DNA of 64,000 nt from Leptotrichia massiliensis. GTDB taxonomy: Bacteria; Fusobacteriota; Fusobacteriia; Fusobacteriales; Leptotrichiaceae. The DNA lies in contig NZ_FNVZ01000004.1 in NCBI RefSeq assembly GCF_900104625.1, positions 518,501-582,500 on the forward strand, given 5' to 3'. Below are positions 16,272 to 24,186 of this stretch, piece after piece (the stretch's first letter is position 1; every line of letters begins with the position of its first letter). Under the pieces are notes generated by a model. It was given only the letters and a program-made list of their open reading frames with translations, was not told the origin of the DNA and searched no databases. The position numbers were made by a program, and so were the translations under genes.

Positions 16272-16291
16272 CAAGGGGTCTTGACCCCTTG
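16272..16291. repeat. Short palindromic repeat CAAGGGGTCTTGACCCCTTG
   Basis: Third identical copy of this palindrome, here without family C ends around it. It lies in a 586-base gap (15884-16469) that also holds the family C element, a CCATT/AATGG hairpin and a 19-base A run, but no credible gene. Confidence 0.6.
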
Positions 16292-16370
16292 CTAAACGGA
16301 ATTATAAAAACTCCATTGTTTTAATGGGAAATAGTATCAATTCGTTTAATTTTAAAATTAAACTATGTTC

Positions 16371-16389
16371 AAAAAAAAAAAAAAAAAAA
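16371..16389 (+). repeat. Homopolymer run of 19 A
   Basis: Nineteen consecutive A about 80 bases upstream of the small lipoprotein gene at 16470. It is the longest A run noticed in the window and prone to slippage in replication or sequencing. Confidence 0.8.
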
Positions 16390-16469
16390 CAGAAAAAACA
16401 AATGAGAATTAAATCACAATATTTAGAACATAGAGTACAATAATAAAAAAATTAAATTAAAGGAGTTGA

Positions 16470-16775
16470 ATGTCTATGAAAGTAGTATTTAAAATTTTAG
16501 CTTTAATTTTACTAGCATTAACAGTTACAAGCTGTGAATTGTTTGATCCAAGAGAGTGGGCAGAACTTAAAAAAGACGACACTCTGACAGGTAGATATTA
16601 CGATACCAGAACAGGAGAAACCACAATTGAGAGACCTCATTGTCTTTTAGATAGCAATGGACGTAAGAAAGAGTGCCGTAAAACACCTTATGAAAACAAA
16701 AGATTTACAGGTTGTAGCGGATCAAATACAGGTATGTGGGGAATGGGAAGAATCTGTACGTACGAAGATTATTAA
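16470..16775 (+). CDS. Small cysteine-containing lipoprotein
   Basis: A 101-residue lipoprotein: signal MKVVFKILALILLALTVTSC with the lipidated cysteine at about residue 22, then a hydrophilic mature part containing TLTGRYYDTRTGETTIERPH and four more cysteines that could form two disulfides. The start could be the ATG at 16470 or the one two codons later; GGAG at 16461-16464 fits the second slightly better. The function is not recognised. It is followed 35 bases later by a second, even smaller lipoprotein gene. Confidence 0.7.
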   Translation: MSMKVVFKILALILLALTVTSCELFDPREWAELKKDDTLTGRYYDTRTGETTIERPHCLLDSNGRKKECRKTPYENKRFTGCSGSNTGMWGMGRICTYEDY

Positions 16776-16810
16776 ACAATTACCCCAAATAATAGTTAGG
16801 AGAGATTTTT

Positions 16811-16921
16811 ATGAACAAAATATTTAAAATATTAATTATAGGCTTACTAGGATTGACTTTAATCAGTTGTTCAACGCCAGATGTAATGGGATATGATGGA
16901 GAAGGATATTATCGTAATTAA
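16811..16921 (+). CDS. 36-residue lipoprotein
   Basis: A very small frame with AGGAGAG upstream. It encodes MNKIFKILIIGLLGLTLISC followed by STPDVMGYDGEGYYRN, a complete lipoprotein signal with only about 16 residues after the lipidated cysteine. It is probably co-transcribed with the lipoprotein at 16470 and ended by the terminator at 16961. It could be an entericidin-like peptide or a remnant; the intact signal and good translation start argue that it is made. Confidence 0.6.
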   Translation: MNKIFKILIIGLLGLTLISCSTPDVMGYDGEGYYRN

Positions 16922-16960
16922 GATAAAAAAAGATATTATTTAATTCATAGATTGACTAGA

Positions 16961-17006
16961 CTGCACCCCCAAAATTATATATAATATAAGAGGTGCAGTT
17001 TTTTTA
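16961..17006 (+). terminator. Intrinsic terminator of the small lipoprotein unit
   Basis: CTGCACC (16961-16967) pairs with GGTGCAG (16992-16998), followed by TTTTTTTATT. The loop is about 24 bases and AT-rich. Confidence 0.75.
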
Positions 17007-17027
17007 TTAAGAGAATTTATACTAAAC

Positions 17028-17075
17028 TCTATTTTGATAATGAATTCATTACAAACTTTTCCTATAAATGTTAAA
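17028..17075 (+). repeat. Truncated end of a family A element
   Basis: TATACTAAACTCTATTTTGA and then ATTCATTACAAACTTTTCC, matching the left end of the family A elements at 27511 and 35351. The remainder of the element is absent. Confidence 0.45.
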
Positions 17076-17110
17076 TTACGTTTTCATTTTAATCTATTTG
17101 ATTTCTTGTC

Positions 17111-18610
17111 CTACCCCATTATTTCATAAACCTTATCAATATCCACATTTTCTCGCAAAATTTGTGCTAATTTATCGTATTCCCTGTTTTTATATTCTTT
17201 GAAACTAAAATCTTCATCGACTTTGTCTAGCCCTTTAAGTTTTCTTACTTCGTTCAGAAAATGATTTGTAAATTCAGAATTGTCAAATATTCCGTGAATA
17301 TAGGTTCCGACAACATTGCCTTTTACAGCGCCTTTTAGCTTTTCATCGTCAAAGATACATTTTATCTTGGTTTTTTCTTCGTGTACAGGATAACTGTAGC
17401 CTTGATGTATTTCATAGCCTTTTATTTCAATGCCATCCATTCCAGCGAGTATCCCATCTGCATTTTTTATTTTATTTTCATACTGTGTTGTTGTTTTTGC
17501 TGTTTCCATAACTGTTTCTATGTCTAATAAATCTAAACCTGAAATTTCTTTTAGATTAGACTCAATATTTTGAGGATCCATTATTTTTTGTCCCATTATT
17601 TGAAAACCACCACAAATTCCAAATACTATTGTTCCTCTTTTTGCAAGCCTTATAATTTCCCTGCTTATATTTTTATCAATTAAATCCTTCATGTCTTCCA
17701 CAGTGTTTTTAGAGCCAGGAATAATAATAATGTCCTCATCTCCAAGTTCAGAGCTTTTTGTAACATATTTTAAGGAAACATCGTTATAATGGCTAAGTGC
17801 GTCAATATCTGTAAAATTCGATATATGTTTTAGTTTAATAACCGAAATCCGAATTTTTCCTTCTTTTTTCACATTATACTTATCGATTCCCAGACTGTCC
17901 TCTTCCTCGATTCCCAGTGGGACAAACGGTACTACTCCCAAAACAGGCACATTTGTCAACTCTTCAATCATCTCAATTCCAGGAGTCAAAAGGCTCTTAT
18001 CCCCCCTAAATTTGTTTATAATTACACCTTTTATACGTTTTTTCTCACTTTCCTCAAGAAGCATAATTGTCCCATAAATTGCCGCAAAAACACCGCCTCT
18101 GTCAATATCAGCAACTAAAATAACAGGCGAATCAGCCATTTCAGCCATTCCTGTATTTACAATATCGTCTTCCTTCAAATTAATTTCCGCAGGGCTTCCT
18201 GCCCCTTCCAGCACACAAATATCAAAGTTGTCCCTTATGTGATTGTACGCCGCCATTATATCCTTTTTTAAATTATGTTTATAGGCAAAATATTCCCTCG
18301 CATCCATATTTTTGTAAACTTTTCCATTCACAATAACCTGTGATTTTCTGTCTGTTGTAGGCTTTAATAATATTGGATTCATAAATGCCTGAGGCTCGAT
18401 ATTAGCCGCTTCAGCCTGCACCACTTGAGCTCTCCCCATCTCTTTTCCATCCTTCGTAATAAACGAATTTAAAGCCATATTCTGTGACTTAAACGGCACC
18501 ACACTATACCCGTCCTGATAAAATATTCTGCAAAATCCTGCATTGATTATGCTTTTTCCCACATTAGAACCTGTCCCCAGCAACATTATATTTTTATGTT
18601 CTTTTCCCAT
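17111..18610 (-). CDS. cobQ: Cobyric acid synthase
   Basis: Amidates adenosylcobyrinic a,c-diamide at positions b, d, e and g (CbiP/CobQ). It has 499 residues, the normal length. The N-terminal dethiobiotin-synthetase-like ATPase shows GTGSNVGKSIINAGFCRIF and PFKSQNMALNSF; the middle has EGAGSPAEINLKEDDIVN and VADIDRGGVFA; the C-terminal glutaminase domain has its nucleophile in FGICGGFQIMG and the histidine in GTYIHGIFDN. The start has AGGAG eight bases upstream. It stands alone, away from the main cbi cluster. Confidence 0.95.
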   Translation of the reverse strand: MGKEHKNIMLLGTGSNVGKSIINAGFCRIFYQDGYSVVPFKSQNMALNSFITKDGKEMGRAQVVQAEAANIEPQAFMNPILLKPTTDRKSQVIVNGKVYKNMDAREYFAYKHNLKKDIMAAYNHIRDNFDICVLEGAGSPAEINLKEDDIVNTGMAEMADSPVILVADIDRGGVFAAIYGTIMLLEESEKKRIKGVIINKFRGDKSLLTPGIEMIEELTNVPVLGVVPFVPLGIEEEDSLGIDKYNVKKEGKIRISVIKLKHISNFTDIDALSHYNDVSLKYVTKSSELGDEDIIIIPGSKNTVEDMKDLIDKNISREIIRLAKRGTIVFGICGGFQIMGQKIMDPQNIESNLKEISGLDLLDIETVMETAKTTTQYENKIKNADGILAGMDGIEIKGYEIHQGYSYPVHEEKTKIKCIFDDEKLKGAVKGNVVGTYIHGIFDNSEFTNHFLNEVRKLKGLDKVDEDFSFKEYKNREYDKLAQILRENVDIDKVYEIMG

Positions 18611-18716
18611 AAATACTGCTCCTATTTTAAATTTATCTAAAAAATTTATTTATTCCCATTAAAATAATTATAACAGATAAAAATGCCATAAGCAAATTGG
18701 ATTTGTAAAAAAATTT

Positions 18717-19211
18717 TTATTTTCTTTTGAATTTTATTTTGTCCAATATTTTCTTGACTTTATCGCTATAAAATGCTCCAATTACAAATGAAACATGCGA
18801 TAATATACAAAATATATATTTTCTCCCATTTGTCAAACTAGACATTATCGAACTATTTTCATCTTCAAAAATAGCCCTAAACACAAAATAAATAAATATT
18901 ACAATCATTACCAAAATTAATGCTTTTTTATTCATTTTTTTTAGAAATCTTTTGCACAAATATCCTAAGAAGTACATAATTCCCAATATTATTATCAAGC
19001 AAAACAACGAAAACACAATTATAAAAATCTTCAAAATCTGCTCTGGAGCTTTCAACAAAACCCCAGTAGAAAATAATGTAAAAATAAACCAAAACAAATA
19101 TGCCAACACTGGATATATTGCTGACTGAACTAAAAAATAAATTATTGTAAATAAAATTAATCCTAAAGGATTATTCTGTTTCGTCATAAGTTTGTCTGTA
19201 TTTTTTTTCAT
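18717..19211 (-). CDS. Four-TM membrane protein, tandem paralogue 1
   Basis: A 164-residue, strongly hydrophobic protein with about four membrane segments and a conserved C-terminal tail, HVSFVIGAFYSDKVKKILDK followed by IKFKRK. The gene immediately upstream encodes a shorter relative with nearly the same tail, so this is a tandem duplication. The function is not recognised; a sporulation- or DUF-type integral membrane protein is possible. It lies in the merR-membrane cluster at 18717-20836. Confidence 0.6.
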   Translation of the reverse strand: MKKNTDKLMTKQNNPLGLILFTIIYFLVQSAIYPVLAYLFWFIFTLFSTGVLLKAPEQILKIFIIVFSLFCLIIILGIMYFLGYLCKRFLKKMNKKALILVMIVIFIYFVFRAIFEDENSSIMSSLTNGRKYIFCILSHVSFVIGAFYSDKVKKILDKIKFKRK

Positions 19212-19227
19212 TTTTCTTCTCCTTCTT

Positions 19228-19668
19228 TTATTTTTTTCTTTTAAATTTTATTCTGTCTAATATTTTCTTGACTTTATCGCTATGAAATGCTCCAATTGTA
19301 TATGAGATATGTGAGATTGTACAAAAAATATATACTGTTGTCTGTCCCGCCTCAAATTCATTATTATTAAAAATTTTATATATAAAGTAAAGTAAAATTA
19401 TAATCATCACACCACTTATAAATAATTTATTTATTTTTTGAAAAAAATCTTTACTCAAATATCCAAAATAATACACAAATGCAAGCGCTATTATCAAGGG
19501 AATCATCAATATTTCAATTGTATTTCCATAAGAAATCATAAAAGCCATTAAAAATAGAAAAAAAGCTGCTGATATAATTTTTTGAAGAAAAATATAAATT
19601 ATCGTAAATAAAACTAATACTAAAAAACTTTTTGCTTTTGACATAAATTTATTTTCATTTTTTTCCAT
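19228..19668 (-). CDS. Four-TM membrane protein, tandem paralogue 2
   Basis: A 146-residue paralogue of the downstream gene. Shared features are the N-terminal KxxSFLVLVLFTIIYIFLQ hydrophobic segment, a YFGYLSKDFFQKINK loop, and the tail HISYTIGAFHSDKVKKILDR. Three to four membrane segments. The 17-base spacing on either side shows co-transcription with its neighbours. Function unknown. Confidence 0.6.
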   Translation of the reverse strand: MEKNENKFMSKAKSFLVLVLFTIIYIFLQKIISAAFFLFLMAFMISYGNTIEILMIPLIIALAFVYYFGYLSKDFFQKINKLFISGVMIIILLYFIYKIFNNNEFEAGQTTVYIFCTISHISYTIGAFHSDKVKKILDRIKFKRKK

Positions 19669-19682
19669 CCTTTTTTCTCCTT

Positions 19683-20411
19683 CTAATCTTTATTACTTTT
19701 TGTAATTTTTCTATTTTTTATAAACAGATAAATAATTTCTATAAGCAACATTACACTCCAAAATATCAAATAGAACGCTCTGTCTTTTTTATACTTTGTT
19801 TCCAATTTCTTGCTTAATTCTGAATTTAAAGAAATATTTTCATCTAAATCTCCTGTTTTATCTAATTGATATTGATATAAGATTTCTTTTTTACTCCCAA
19901 ATTTATCAACAAAGTACTCAGCATCCTGTAATTTTATTTCTTTTAAACCTAATCTTTTTTCTAAAGTTTTCTCATCTAAGTTATATTCAATTTTATTGTC
20001 ATTAATGAAAAAATATGTTTCTGGTTTGACACCATATTTTCCTTCGTAAGAATCTGTTTCTTCTATATAACCAACCCAAGTATTATTAATTTTAGCTAAT
20101 CCATTTAAATACAAAATCAAATCTTCAAGCTTCGTCTTATCAACAAGTTTATAAACTTCATGCTCTGAATCTGAACTCAAAGTTCTTTTTATCAAAAAAT
20201 TTTGTGATACTTCGAGTTCACTGTTACGGTTAACTGTATCATAGGGAAAACGAAGATACCTAACAAATAATAATGATAAAATTGTAAATGCGATAAGAAA
20301 ATTAAACTTTCGTTTTGAAACAAAAAACCAGAAAGTTAATAAAATTAATATTGGAATTATAAAAGGGGATAACAAGACAAAGCCCCAAGTTATATTTGTA
20401 TCTGTAAGCAT
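19683..20411 (-). CDS. Membrane protein of unknown function
   Basis: A 242-residue protein with hydrophobic segments at about residues 10-30 and 36-50, an extracytoplasmic or cytoplasmic domain of about 150 residues (contains KVDKTKLEDLILYLNGLAK and GYIEETDSYEGKYGVKPETY-type stretches), and a final membrane segment near residues 215-232. Not recognised. It is the first membrane gene after the MerR regulator (35 bases apart) and leads into the two paralogous membrane genes. Confidence 0.6.
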   Translation of the reverse strand: MLTDTNITWGFVLLSPFIIPILILLTFWFFVSKRKFNFLIAFTILSLLFVRYLRFPYDTVNRNSELEVSQNFLIKRTLSSDSEHEVYKLVDKTKLEDLILYLNGLAKINNTWVGYIEETDSYEGKYGVKPETYFFINDNKIEYNLDEKTLEKRLGLKEIKLQDAEYFVDKFGSKKEILYQYQLDKTGDLDENISLNSELSKKLETKYKKDRAFYLIFWSVMLLIEIIYLFIKNRKITKSNKD

Positions 20412-20446
20412 ATTTACTCCTAAATTTCTATATATTTATGACCCTT

Positions 20447-20836
20447 TTATTTTTCAGAAATACTTTTTAAAAAACTCTCATAAATCTCAAGTTTATCATC
20501 AAGATTTTGTAAATATTTTTGCCACTTTTCAATTTCTATATTTACATATTTTTTATGATTTGTCAAAATTTTCATTCTTTCTTTTATCGTTCCGTTCCCT
20601 TCATATCGTAAATCTGAATATTTCTTAATTTCACTTAATTTCATTCCCATGTCTTTTAATCTTTTTAACATTTTTATCCATTCAATATCAGTTTCATCAT
20701 ATATTCTTCTATTCTTTTTGTCTCTTTTTACACGAAACAGCTCCTTTTTTTCATAAAACCTTATTGTATATGGAGTTAAGCCTGTTTTTTCTGAAAATTC
20801 CTTTATTTGCATTATTTTTTGTTCATTCTTTTTCAT
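20447..20836 (-). CDS. MerR-family transcription regulator
   Basis: A 129-residue regulator with an N-terminal MerR helix-turn-helix and wing (IKEFSEKTGLTPYTIRFYEK, then RRIYDETDIEWIKMLKRLKDMGMKLSEIK) and a C-terminal coiled coil, IEKWQKYLQNLDDKLEIYES. No metal-binding cysteines are present, so it belongs to the drug- or metabolite-sensing side of the family. The start at 20836 has AAGGAG; the longer frame starts with a TTG that overlaps it. It is divergent from an SDR gene whose promoter has a 19-base spacer, the classic MerR target. Confidence 0.88.
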   Translation of the reverse strand: MKKNEQKIMQIKEFSEKTGLTPYTIRFYEKKELFRVKRDKKNRRIYDETDIEWIKMLKRLKDMGMKLSEIKKYSDLRYEGNGTIKERMKILTNHKKYVNIEIEKWQKYLQNLDDKLEIYESFLKSISEK

Positions 20837-20862
20837 TTTATTTTCTCCTTTCAAAAAAGTTA

Positions 20863-20893
20863 TTGACTTATACTATACTCTAACTGCTATCCT
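20863..20893 (+). promoter_or_regulatory. MerR-type promoter of the SDR gene
   Basis: TTGACT (20863-20868), 19 bases, TATCCT (20888-20893). The overlong spacer is the hallmark of promoters activated by MerR proteins that untwist the DNA. The MerR gene lies divergently next to it. Confidence 0.65.
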
Positions 20894-20923
20894 TTATTTA
20901 TCAAATTTATGGAGGTAATAACT

Positions 20924-21703
20924 ATGAAAACCAAATATACTGTTATAACAGGAGCAAGTTCGGGAATAGGAAAGGCTGTGGCTCTAAAATTCGCAGAAAG
21001 AAATAAAAATCTTATTCTGATTGCACGAAGAAAGAATTTACTAGAGGATCTAAAAAGCGAAATTTTGAAGAAAAATCCTAATTTGGACGTTCTTGTAATA
21101 GATTTTGACTTAACCGATGTCGATAAAATTTCTGAACTATATTCAAAATTAAAAAATTATCACATTGAAACTTTAATAAACAATGCAGGTTTTGGAATGT
21201 ATGGCAATGTAAAAGAGCAGCCTTTAAATAAAATTTCAGATATGCTTCATCTCAATGTAGAGGCATTAACTTTGCTATCTTCTTTATACGTCCAAGATTA
21301 CCACAACGAAAAAGGCTCTCAATTAATCAATATCTCCTCAGCAGGAGGCTACACAATCGTTCCAAACGCAATTGTCTACTGTGCCACAAAATTCTACGTA
21401 AACGCCTTCACAGAAGGACTTGCACTAGAATTAAAGCAAAACAACGCACAATTAAAAGCAAAAGTCCTAGCACCCGCCGCAACCAAAACTAACTTTGGAA
21501 ATGTCGCAACTGGTAAGACTAATTTTGATTATGATAAATCTTATCCAAACTATCATACATCCGAAGAAATGGCAGATTTTCTCATTCAACTTTACGAAAG
21601 CGACAAAACTGTCGGTTACATCAGCCGTGAAACTTTTGAATTTAATTTATCCGATGGATTTTTTCAAAATGCGTTTAATTCTAAAAATAATGTGAAATTT
21701 TAA
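20924..21703 (+). CDS. Short-chain dehydrogenase/reductase
   Basis: An NAD(P)-dependent oxidoreductase of 259 residues. The cofactor motif TGASSGIG is at residues 10-17, the NNAGFG motif is about residue 90, and the catalytic Ser-Tyr-Lys set is seen as NISSAGG and YCATKFYVNAF. RKN after the second strand suggests NADP(H). The substrate is unknown. The start ATG at 20924 has GGAGGT at good spacing; an in-frame ATG five codons earlier lies on that site. Control by the divergent MerR protein is inferred. Confidence 0.88.
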   Translation: MKTKYTVITGASSGIGKAVALKFAERNKNLILIARRKNLLEDLKSEILKKNPNLDVLVIDFDLTDVDKISELYSKLKNYHIETLINNAGFGMYGNVKEQPLNKISDMLHLNVEALTLLSSLYVQDYHNEKGSQLINISSAGGYTIVPNAIVYCATKFYVNAFTEGLALELKQNNAQLKAKVLAPAATKTNFGNVATGKTNFDYDKSYPNYHTSEEMADFLIQLYESDKTVGYISRETFEFNLSDGFFQNAFNSKNNVKF

Positions 21704-21778
21704 ATATTAGTTTTTATTATTGATTTTCCTAAAAAAATATTATAAAATATACAAAAATTGTTATTTAGGAGTGATTTT

Positions 21779-22192
21779 ATGAAAAAAATTATATTTGCAT
21801 TGTTTTTACTGACTTTTAGTTTAAGTTTTTCTAATTCTGATATCAATATAATATCCAAAGAACTTTGGAGATGTCCTTATTCTGTTGATAAAACCTTTAA
21901 AGGACTTACCTATGTAAAATTTTTAAATGAAGATGGTAAACCTTCTATTTCAATTAGTATATTAGATAATCGTGCAGCACTAAAAACAGGAAAAGTTGCC
22001 CTTGAACTTTCACAATTAGATTATGAAGTAAAAGAAGATGAAAAAACCATCTACTTTACAAATTTAAATGAAAAAACGAATGTCTTTTCTAATTACAAGC
22101 TATCTTATTCATTTGATAAAAAGAACAGAGTTAAAATGGATTTATATCGTATTTCAGATAACAAGAAACTTTGCAGTCTTATAACAAATTAA
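21779..22192 (+). CDS. Small secreted protein of unknown function
   Basis: A 137-residue protein with signal peptide MKKIIFALFLLTFSLSFS. The mature part has two cysteines (residues about 31 and 133) and a beta-rich pattern (GLTYVKFLNEDGKPSISISI). Not recognised. The start was moved to the ATG with AGGAG seven bases upstream, since the longer frame would put extra residues before the signal peptide. It ends before a bidirectional terminator. Confidence 0.65.
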   Translation: MKKIIFALFLLTFSLSFSNSDINIISKELWRCPYSVDKTFKGLTYVKFLNEDGKPSISISILDNRAALKTGKVALELSQLDYEVKEDEKTIYFTNLNEKTNVFSNYKLSYSFDKKNRVKMDLYRISDNKKLCSLITN

Positions 22193-22224
22193 ATTATCAA
22201 AAATACAAAAATAATCAATAATTT

Positions 22225-22260
22225 TTAAGCAACGATTTCTTAGTAATTTTCGTTGCTTAA
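22225..22260. terminator. Bidirectional terminator
   Basis: 11-bp perfect stem TTAAGCAACGA (22225-22235) and TCGTTGCTTAA (22250-22260), between convergent genes ending at 22192 (plus) and 22286 (minus). T-rich sequence follows on both strands. Confidence 0.7.
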
Positions 22261-22285
22261 TTATTATATTAAAAGCAGTTTGATT

Positions 22286-23413
22286 CTAATTATTCATATT
22301 TTCAAAATCATTCAATTTGTTTTTTAACAATTCTTTTGCAATCAATTGAATTATTATTTTTTCTAATTGTCGTACATTATAAAATTTTTGGATATTATCA
22401 ATTATTGTATTAAAAATTTTACTTTCTTCAATTATTTTCTGTTCTTCTAAATTTAATTTTATTAAATTTTTTTCATACATTTGTTTTGCTATGTTAGCCA
22501 TATCATTATAATTTATTGTTTTAAATTCAATAAAATCATCAAATCGTGAATAAATCGCTTCGCCTAATTTTTTCTTTATGTCTAGTAGATTTCTATAATT
22601 TGAAGTGCATATTATTATACTATTTTTAAGTTTTACTTCATAATTTTTATCAATTAATATCCCTTCATCAAATAATTGATAAAATGCACTATAAAACGTT
22701 GATTCTGCTTTATCAAATTCATCAAATAAAATAACATTACTTTCCCTATTTAACAAATCTCGAGCCAAAGAGGAAATTCCATGTTTTTCTCCAAAAACAT
22801 AGTCAAAAAAAGAATTATTTTGATACATTGAAAATTGTTTTCGAAAGAGTTTTTCCCCTAAAATTTCAGATAAATATTTAGCTGTTTCTGTTTTTCCTAC
22901 TCCTGATGGACCATAAAACATTAAAATTAAAGGTTTAGTTTTAAGTTTTTTTATATTTGAATACAAATTAATTAGTAATTTTTCTTTTACATTATTTTGA
23001 CCAATGATTTTTGTATCAAATTTAGAATTTATTTCTAATATAATTTTTTCATCTATATCTTTAAATTCAAAATATTCTATTTTTATTTCTTTTTTTTTAT
23101 AACTTTTTTTCAACATTTCAAATATTAATTTTGGAGGATTTTGAAAATACATATCCTCTATTTTATATTCCTCAAGTATAGTCACAAAATCATTCAATGC
23201 TTCTTCTTTAATCATTGAGTATTCTTCTGATTTTCCTACCAATACTTCTATTTTTTCTTTTTTTTCTTTATCTTCCTTTATTTCATTTAAATAAATAATA
23301 TTTCTTTTTTTATCACTTTGTCTTATTAATTCCATCAATCCATGAATTTTTTTTGAGTTATTAGGTATAACTTTTTCAAATGCTACTTTTGGACCAAAAT
23401 ATATAGTTATCAT
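22286..23413 (-). CDS. ClpA/ClpB-like AAA+ ATPase
   Basis: A 375-residue AAA+ protein. About 130 N-terminal residues are not recognised and contain no Clp N-domain or second ATPase module. They are followed by an AAA-2 module: Walker A GPSGVGKTETAKYLSEILG (about residue 168), Walker B VILFDEFDKA, sensor-1 IIICTSN, and an arginine-finger-like AIYSRFDDFIEF. It resembles the D2 ring module of ClpA/ClpB but is alone. Its start overlaps the stop of the upstream gene as ATGA (23410-23413), so the two products are made together. An unfoldase for, or switch on, its partner is an inference. Confidence 0.75.
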   Translation of the reverse strand: MITIYFGPKVAFEKVIPNNSKKIHGLMELIRQSDKKRNIIYLNEIKEDKEKKEKIEVLVGKSEEYSMIKEEALNDFVTILEEYKIEDMYFQNPPKLIFEMLKKSYKKKEIKIEYFEFKDIDEKIILEINSKFDTKIIGQNNVKEKLLINLYSNIKKLKTKPLILMFYGPSGVGKTETAKYLSEILGEKLFRKQFSMYQNNSFFDYVFGEKHGISSLARDLLNRESNVILFDEFDKAESTFYSAFYQLFDEGILIDKNYEVKLKNSIIICTSNYRNLLDIKKKLGEAIYSRFDDFIEFKTINYNDMANIAKQMYEKNLIKLNLEEQKIIEESKIFNTIIDNIQKFYNVRQLEKIIIQLIAKELLKNKLNDFENMNN

Positions 23414-24168
23414 AGAAATACCCCCGCTAAAATAACATCATATACTTCTGCAATAAATTCTATATTTTCTTGCTCTTGTTCTATAAAATTATCTATAGAA
23501 ATTTCATTATTCTGTGGAAGGAACTCATTTTGTATATCTAATAAATCTAAATTTATTTTGCCTACTTTAATTGCATGATATGTTAGATTCATTTTTAATA
23601 AATCCGCTAAAGAATAACTATTTTTAAAAGATGAGAGATTAAATCTTAAAACTTTTTTTATTTTATTTCCTTCTAAAATTAATTCATAATATCCTTTAGC
23701 TTTTTCTAAAACCAAATCCATATCTGCGATATTTATTTTTAAATTCTCATCTCCAAATTCTCCATCAGTCATTGCCATATATGGAGTTATTAATTTAAAA
23801 AAGGCTAAAGAATTAGGATAAATACTTAATTTAATATTCTCAAATTTTTTAATATCATTATCATTTTTAGAAATTTTTAAATAATCTGTCAAGACTGTAT
23901 TTGAAACTACTTTATTAATTATTTTTTCACTTTCTCTATTGTACTCATAACCAAATTTTCCTACTTTTAAAGGTAATTTCCATTTAGATATATTACCAAT
24001 TAATTTAAATATTTCCGGTAATTCTGGTTTTATTTCTACTCCTACTTTATGTTGTGAATCCTTTTTATTAGTATGTGTTTCTAAAACTTTACCATCAAAT
24101 TTTACATACACTAAATCTGTAGCTGAATTCTCGTCAAAATAAATAATTTTTTTTAGTTCTTTATTCAT
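23410..24168 (-). CDS. Unknown partner of the AAA+ ATPase (DUF6414-like)
   Basis: A 252-residue soluble protein. The opening IIYFDENSATDLVYVKFDGK recalls proteins annotated DUF6414, a family of unknown function, but this is from memory and uncertain. The rest is beta/alpha mixed, ending in a hydrophobic EVYDVILAGVFL. No catalytic motif was noticed. AGAGGT precedes the ATG. It is 18 bases downstream of a broken MATE gene and overlaps the ATPase gene by four bases, so the ATPase-partner pair is probably a functional unit. Confidence 0.55.
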   Translation of the reverse strand: MNKELKKIIYFDENSATDLVYVKFDGKVLETHTNKKDSQHKVGVEIKPELPEIFKLIGNISKWKLPLKVGKFGYEYNRESEKIINKVVSNTVLTDYLKISKNDNDIKKFENIKLSIYPNSLAFFKLITPYMAMTDGEFGDENLKINIADMDLVLEKAKGYYELILEGNKIKKVLRFNLSSFKNSYSLADLLKMNLTYHAIKVGKINLDLLDIQNEFLPQNNEISIDNFIEQEQENIEFIAEVYDVILAGVFL

Positions 24169-24186
24169 ATTTTATACCTCTTTCCA

